From Apium graveolens (lineage: Eukaryota; Streptophyta; Magnoliopsida; Apiales; Apiaceae): 64,000 bases of DNA. Numbering within the stretch: position 1 is the first letter of the stretch; each line of letters begins with the position of its first letter. Below are positions 58,361 through 64,000 of this stretch, in pieces. A program made the position numbers and the translations under genes. The notes under the pieces were generated by a model, which did not search any database, was not told the DNA's origin, and saw only the letters and a list, made by a program, of their open reading frames with translations. Location: the NCBI RefSeq assembly GCF_009905375.1, contig NC_133656.1, forward strand, positions 234,493,111 to 234,557,110. Direction: 5' to 3'.

Positions 58361-60229
58361 ATGGCACCTGTAGTGAAAATCATGTCTCAAACTGGTTACA
58401 TCTATAAGAAAAACAACTTCTCAACTTTAGAAACAAGGAGATTCAACAGTCTGGTGACTATCACAAAATGATGGATTTTGTGAAGAACTACAAACTCAAC
58501 TATGACATGCTGGAATCACCCACCATTTACTGTGAGGTTGTAGAGAAGATGTGGACAACTGCAGTGTACAACTTAACAGACAAGATCATCACTTTCACTC
58601 TAAAAGGTAAGCAATTTTGCATAAATAGTGATGTTTTCAAAGCATGCTTTAAGATTCCTGATAATACTTTAACTACTTCACACACAAATACTGACATTGT
58701 TAACATGCTTAACTCTATGGGCTATGCACTCACTACCTCTAAGTTAAGTGAAATTAGAATGTTGGGTCTTAGGAAAGAATGGAGTTATCTGTGTGATGTG
58801 GTAACTAAAGTGTTTTCTGGTAAGATTAGCAATTTTAATTCTATCAATATAAGTACTTAAATTTCAGTGATTTGGTTTTGTTTGAGTTAGGCTTTAAGTT
58901 AGGAGAACTTAATAAGAGAGGTAAAAGTGTCTATTATGTTAGATTCTTTATGATGCTTGCTAACCATCTTATTGAGAATATTGTGATTGAGAACCCAACC
59001 AACAAGCTAAATTGTTGGGTTCAAGAAAGAAGAATTATTACAGATCTTAATAGAGCAAATCATCACAAGGAGGTACCCTTATACTATTTTCCAGTAATGG
59101 AGGGACCTCCGGTAAGTGAGGTAATTTCTACTGTCTCTACTCTTCCAACCTCACACATTTCTTTGCCTTCTAGTGTAGCCATGGCATCTGTGCCAATGAC
59201 CAAATAGATGCCTACCCAAGCTTCCAAAACAAAAGTTCCAAAATTTAAAGCTAAGAAAGCCCCTTCTGATTTCTTTCAAAAGAAATCAGTTGTAAAATCT
59301 ACTACACCTAAAGAGGGGAGTGTGAAGGAGGGTAAGAAAGGTGAGGGACAGGGTGAAAGTCAAAGAAACCCTAAGAATAAGGCTGGAGAGAAGAATGTAC
59401 CCAAACCTAGCTACACCACAGTTTTCCAACAAACCGTAGTTGTTAATAAGGTAATAAGCTCATTACTAGTTTCATCCTCCCAAAAGGATGTCACTATTGA
59501 AACAAGCTCTCAACCAGGAGCACAGGCCAAAAGGGGTAGGGACACTAGCTCACCACAAACTTATGCTAGAAAGAAAAGATCAAAAACCCATGGGGATGCA
59601 CAGGGCACACACACAGTGCAAACTGGTGCTAAAGACCCAGTCATTGCACCATCTCAAAGTCAGGTTGATGTGGCTCCAATAAATATGGAGTCACAACAAA
59701 AATCTCTTATATTTAAAGCACCTGATACACCAAATTCTCCCACACATTCACTGGATGTTGACATGATCAATACATCACTTCCAAATTCTCCATCTTTAAC
59801 TATCTTGGAGAAGCCAAAAATCCAAGTAAGTGAGCATCATCTTTTAGATGATTTGTTGGCTCATTTACCATTCCTTTCTGAGACTGTTGAGACATTTGTG
59901 CCAAAATTTTCATCAATCTGCACAGAGTCTACAATAGTCTCCACTCCGAACTGTTTCATTTCTACTATCCCGATAGATATTCATCATCCGTCGAGTAGTG
60001 ATTGTATCTCGACGGATAAGCCTAACAGCAGTCATCCGTCGGATAGCCATACTACTAACCCGATGGATATTCCTCATCTGTCGGGTATCTCTGCACAATT
60101 TCAAATTTCTTCAATTCTCACAAGTGCATAAGACTTAATATTAGTGCAATCACTCTTAGGACTGAGGGAAGGGAGTGATTTGAGTGAGAGTGTGGATTGC
60201 TCCCAGGAAAAAGGAGAGGAAAAGAGTGA
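58361..60229 (+). pseudogene. C extra 3' ORF, first part
   Basis: Begins MAPVVKIMSQTGYIYKKNNF; a frameshift follows near 58420. Pieces: 58468-58860 (KGKQFCINSDVFKACFKIPD, LRKEWSYLCDVVTKVFSGKI), a deletion of about 45 bases near 58850, 58872-59207, and 59208-60131 with the motif cluster 59969-60087. It then reads LLGLREGSDL and is cut by solo LTR 2. Homologous to D 50604-52540. Confidence 0.85.
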
Positions 60230-60234
60230 ACCAA
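60230..60234. repeat. Solo LTR 2 target duplication, left (ACCAA)
   Basis: ACCAA at 60230-60234 and 63798-63802 flank TGTAAC...GTTACA. Confidence 0.92.
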
Positions 60235-61277
60235 TGTAACGACCGGGAAATTTACGTTGTATGATATCATATTTATAATAAAATATGTGTATTAATATGT
60301 CATTTATATGTGATTAAATGTGTTGAGTCATTAAACCTTAACTGCTATGTGTTACGTGTTATCTGTTTTGATCCAAACGTGTTTTGGATATATATGGAGT
60401 CTTTTATTGCAAGTTAGATATCTTATATCAAAACCCATACAGCTCAAAACCATGTTTTAAAAGCCCGTATTTCAAACAAAATCATTGACCCTATTTTGCC
60501 AAAAATGCCCTATACCATATCGTTATTCTGAACCCCTAGACGTTTTACAAATTGACCTTTTTCGCGAAAAACGGCTTTTCCGGGCCCCTTCGGGTACCAA
60601 AAACCCCACAAAAATCACATTTTTATTTTCATATGATCATGAAATTATCATATATCATTTTTCTTTGCATTTTTGTAATATTCACAATTTTTGGGAATTT
60701 TTAGCATTAATTTTGTATTTATTGGATATTTAAAAATTCAATATTAATACCCAAAAATTATAAAAATTGGGGCCAAATATTTTTATTAGGAGTATATTTA
60801 GCCCCTTAATTTTATTTAGGGGTATTATTTTACATAGTATAAATATCTGATTTTTCAGTAATTATCTATTAATTAATTATAAAAAAATCAGAAAATAAAC
60901 AGAAAATTCAGAAAAAGGAATTAGGGTTCTTGAGTGTTCTTGCGGATCAAAGCCAATTTGATCGTGATTCCGGTGTCAGAAATCGAAGTGTGAGTAACCA
61001 ATTTGAAGCCCAAAGCCTGTTCTATCAGATTATCACGTCAAAATCATCAACAGAGGTATTGATTTATATTTCGTAATTTTCGGATTTAAACTCGAATTAG
61101 GGGTTCTTGTTTGATTGATTGTTAGATGTTTTCGTTGCCATAAGCGTGTAGATCGTTAAATTCCCTGTCGATACATGTCTGTTTCGTCGAGTTTGGTTTG
61201 GTTGTTGGTGTCGCCGGAAAACCGCCGCTAGCAGCGGCTGTTCTTCGTTTTCTGGTGGTGTTGCTGACGAACGAAGA

Positions 61278-61481
61278 ATGAGAAGAACAAGGGAAGGCTG
61301 TAGGCTTGATTATCGAACAAAAACGAAGAGAGAGAGTAGCCTAGCATCGCGTGGTTCGTTGTCGATTCGAATCGCCGGAAAATCAGCCGCCGGCGTCGGG
61401 TTTTTTCCGGGTAGCCGATGTTCTTCCCGACCCGAGGTCGACCCGGTTTCGACCCGGGAAACGACCCGGGTTCGATCCTAA
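61278..61481 (+). CDS. Arg/Ser-rich chance ORF in solo LTR 2
   Basis: 67 codons, basic and low complexity, inside a GC-rich patch with repeated CGACCCG words. No domain. Probably not a gene; listed because it is the only long frame in the GC-rich part of the LTR. Confidence 0.12.
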   Translation: MRRTREGCRLDYRTKTKRESSLASRGSLSIRIAGKSAAGVGFFPGSRCSSRPEVDPVSTRETTRVRS

Positions 61482-63405
61482 AAACCCAAACCCTAATTTT
61501 GTTTTTGTGTTTCTGATTAATTAATTATTTATTTATATTTTTAGTATATTAAAAATCAGTTTTTAATAATTCTAAAAATCCAATAAATATTAGATTTAAA
61601 TTCTGAAAAATAATATTATTAATTTCTGAATTATTTTATTAGTATTATAAATTCGAATTTAATTATTTAATTAGTTAATATTGCGAATAGTGATTCGGTA
61701 ATGAGAATTATTATTTGAGCGTTAGTTATTCGAATAATATTGCAGTAATTGTTCGTATCGTATAATTAAATACCGATAATTAATTGATTAACGAATCGTT
61801 TAAATTCCAATAATAATATATTAATTCGGTAGTATTCGAGAATAGTGCGTAGCTCGTATTTATACGAGTGATTAATCGTTGAGTTGGTTTATAATTCGAA
61901 TAATTCATAGTTATTCGATAAATAGCATATCAGTTAATTAAATCGATTGATTATTTATAAATAATCGATCTAATCAAATAAATAACGATGAGTTGTAAAT
62001 ATTTGCAATAAATTGTGATTAATCCTAATAATTAGGGATTAATTTTTTAAATTAGTAAATAATTATCTATTAATTATTTATTAGTTATTTATTTATTAAA
62101 TATTTAAAAAGTGATTAATTATCTCGATAATTAGTCACATAATTTTCGATAAATCATAACTTCTTCATTTTAACTCCAAAAATTATAAAAAAATTATTTT
62201 TGACTTTGATTTTTCTTAACTAATTATTTAAAAATTATTTTGGGATTTAAAAATTAGCAATAATTATTTATATTGAATAATAAATTGAATTATCAGTGTT
62301 TAATTGATAATAATTCAACCGTTAGTCCGAATTGAGCGAAACGAAAGCCTGTTGACTCAGAAAAATGAATTCTTTTCACTAAAAATAATATGAAGACCTA
62401 ATTTCTTCTCGAAATTAGTTGATTTTATTGATTGCTTGATTATCAGTCGAAATGCGTGCCGAGACGAGTTCGAAAAATTCCGGAAAAATGGGAAATGAAG
62501 CAGAAGGTGATCAACGGAGCAATCAGCGAATCGATTTCGATTCTAAAAATTATTTTAACTATAAAAACGATTATGTGCTTATGTGCTTATGTGTATTATG
62601 TGGTTAATCGAGTCTTACTTGTTTATATATAATATTCGAGTTGGTTATAAACGTAATGGTAAATAGTAGGAACAAAATGAAGTCGATTTAAGGTGCAACC
62701 GAAGTACAAAATGACTTAATCAATCTATTTTGCTAACAGAAACTAAGCCAGCAAGGCAGGTCAAGTAGGGAATAGACGGAAGTGATTTAATTGTAGTAAG
62801 TCGCACAGAAGGCAAGTTTCTCCTCTATTCTATTTTCCAGAATAGTGATATTCTCTTCAGATTCTTATTACATTTGCATTACTTTAACTCCTTTATTCAT
62901 ATCTCAGTTCGATTCTTGAATTATTCTTTTAATTTGAATTTATTATTCATATTCCAATTATTACTCACAATTATTAATATATTCTGGTGATTAGAATATA
63001 TCAAAGTATACTGATTGTTCCGGTTGCTATTGCAGGGACTGGATAACATTACTTTTGGGGATTAAGGTTACTTAATCCTAAGTACCGGGACATAACCGGA
63101 TCCTTGAGATGGGCCGTAGTGCCTGGGTGCCCGACGGGATCTATATAGTGAGATATAGATTTGCACTGTATCCTGGCTGATCAGCAGGGTATAGCTGCGA
63201 ACTTGAGTCCAGTGTAGTTCGTTTGTATTCGCCAGCAATGGCCTTCTTTTGATTCTTATGAGGTTATATCTTTGCAGATAATATACTTGGGATACGGATT
63301 TAGTTATATTACTTTAACATTGTGTATATTTTGTAGACTTGTTGAGCAATTTTGGCTCACCCCTTTTTGCTGTTATTCACCTTATTGTTTCAGTTAAGAA
63401 GGAAT

Positions 63406-63528
63406 ATGAAACCCGTCAGAACACGAGTGGTAAAGAAGCGGGTCAAGCCTCGGGATCCTCTTATACCCAAGGTGTTGATCCCAATCCAGGAAGAAAGCTT
63501 TGAGTTGCCCGAGCAGGTGGAGTGTTGA
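63406..63528 (+). CDS. Mini-ORF of 40 residues near the 3' end of solo LTR 2
   Basis: Frame MKPVRTRVVKKRVKPRDPLI then ESFELPEQVEC-stop, a basic half followed by an acidic half. It comes 14 bases after a T-rich stretch ending TTTCAG, like a 3' splice site. Solo LTR 1 has a basic ORF in the equivalent place (18484). It may be the last exon of a transcript spanning the LTR, or a remnant. Confidence 0.3.
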   Translation: MKPVRTRVVKKRVKPRDPLIPKVLIPIQEESFELPEQVEC

Positions 63529-63797
63529 TAGATAGTATGTGTGTTTGAATAAAAGCTTAACTTAGTTTAAAATGAGTTAGACAATGGTTTGTAATAAAGA
63601 AAGTTTGTGAGATTTTGAATGTTGGTTTGTAATAAAAGTAGTTAGTGGTTCTTGTTTTCATACTTCAACCTAAAAAGGTCCTGGTAGTTGTTAAGGGGTT
63701 TAGTTTCATTTCTTTATTATTTATTAATAAGCTTGTACAGGTTTGGTGATTAGCTCGTAACCCCTAGACTTATACCCCGGGTCTGGAGGGTGTTACA

Positions 63798-63802
63798 ACC
63801 AA
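63798..63802. repeat. Solo LTR 2 target duplication, right (ACCAA)
   Basis: Second copy; C sequence resumes with TGCAGTCC. Confidence 0.92.
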
Positions 63803-64000
63803 TGCAGTCCATTTCTTCAGTACTGGCAAAAGTGAGTGAGATGAGTCCCACCTTAGATGGTGTGAGAGTGGGAAGCCAAGGGGAGCCCTTGATACAAAAA
63901 TAGAGAGATCATGAGAGAAAAGCAGGTACAGGAGTGATAAGGATGGAAATCATTGCAAATGATTCAATGAGTGTCAATGAAGCAGAAAGGAAAAGACTAT
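63803..64000 (+). pseudogene. C extra 3' ORF, resumed and cut by the window edge
   Basis: Matches D about 52520-52730: ISSxxAKVSE, an SPTLDGVRVGSQGEPL-like stretch, a stop near 63900, then MEIIANDSMSVNEAERK-like sequence. C continues beyond 64000. Confidence 0.8.

Larger units (their letters stand above)
60235..63797 (+). mobile_element. Large solo LTR 2 (3.56 kb) in the C extra ORF
   Basis: TGTAACGACCGGGAAATTT...GGTCTGGAGGGTGTTACA with a perfect 5-bp duplication. No internal LTR pair, PBS or pol domain. It shares terminal sequence with solo LTR 1 at 14936-18826 and a similar TTGYTGAG/T-rich block near the 3' end. A TATA-like AGTATAAATATC near 60836 lies upstream of the 61000-61500 transcript-like region. 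The class resembles long Ty3/gypsy LTRs; lineage uncertain. Confidence 0.8.
37969..64000 (+). mobile_element. SIRE/Maximus-like copia element C, nested in E; itself interrupted by D and solo LTR 2
   Basis: Plus-strand element: 5' LTR 37969-39256, PBS, gag (39317-41710), protease/integrase (41731-43655), D insertion 43656-56414, RT (56420-57327), RNase H (57328-57840), extra ORF (58361-60229), solo LTR 2 at 60235-63797, extra ORF resumed from 63803. The 3' LTR is beyond the right edge. It uses the CGACGGAT form of the dispersed motif. Confidence 0.9.

Noticed and set aside
60235..63797. TIR DNA transposon because both ends show TGTAAC/GTTACA
   Set aside because: Only 6 bp are inverted, ends are TG...CA and the duplication is 5 bp, all typical of an LTR; no transposase.

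Overview
The window is plant nuclear DNA made almost entirely of transposable elements. I find no intact host gene, rRNA, tRNA or CRISPR array. Ty1/copia elements with initiator-Met primer sites, an RTE-type LINE with the common plant 3' tail, and long TG...CA solo LTRs point to a flowering plant, probably a eudicot. The family cannot be fixed from the sequence. The density of nested insertions suggests a heterochromatic or gene-poor region.

Left block (1-14697): a decayed copia element (A1, + strand; its 5' LTR lies left of the window) was split inside its RNase H domain at a CTAAG target by a related element in the opposite orientation (A2, 4019-12577, with both LTRs, PBS, PPT and 5-bp TSD). 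A1 resumes at 12583 and ends in its own 3' LTR. Both leaders carry four stem-loops with the same loop sequence.

Middle (14698-27171): a 3.9-kb solo LTR (14936-18826, TSD GGATC) sits in an array of palindromic CTAGTCG repeats. It is followed by a possible short solo LTR (19646-20172), a degraded RTE LINE on the minus strand (about 20985-24442), and about 2.7 kb with no recognisable gene.

Right block (27172-64000): a nest four levels deep. Element B (minus, SIRE/Maximus-like, from 27172) is interrupted at 33555 by E (minus, A-like). E is interrupted at 37969 by C (+, SIRE-like). C is interrupted in reverse transcriptase by D (43656-56414, complete with TSD GTACC) and in its extra 3' ORF by a second large solo LTR (60235-63797, TSD ACCAA). 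C, E and B all run past the right edge. D is the youngest and best preserved: equal-length LTRs, integrase DDE intact. It has lost the RT catalytic motif through an in-frame deletion.

B, C and D share gag, protease, integrase, RT, RNase H and a long extra 3' ORF (about 1500 codons in D) of unknown function. The most unusual signal is a short motif scattered through LTR, gag, pol linker, post-RNase H spacer and extra ORF. It reads CAACGGAT in B and D but CGACGGAT in C, at the same five places, often as perfect inverted pairs that could fold into short hairpins. Both arms change together between families. This looks like a family-specific dispersed cis-element system and is the main candidate for something undescribed.
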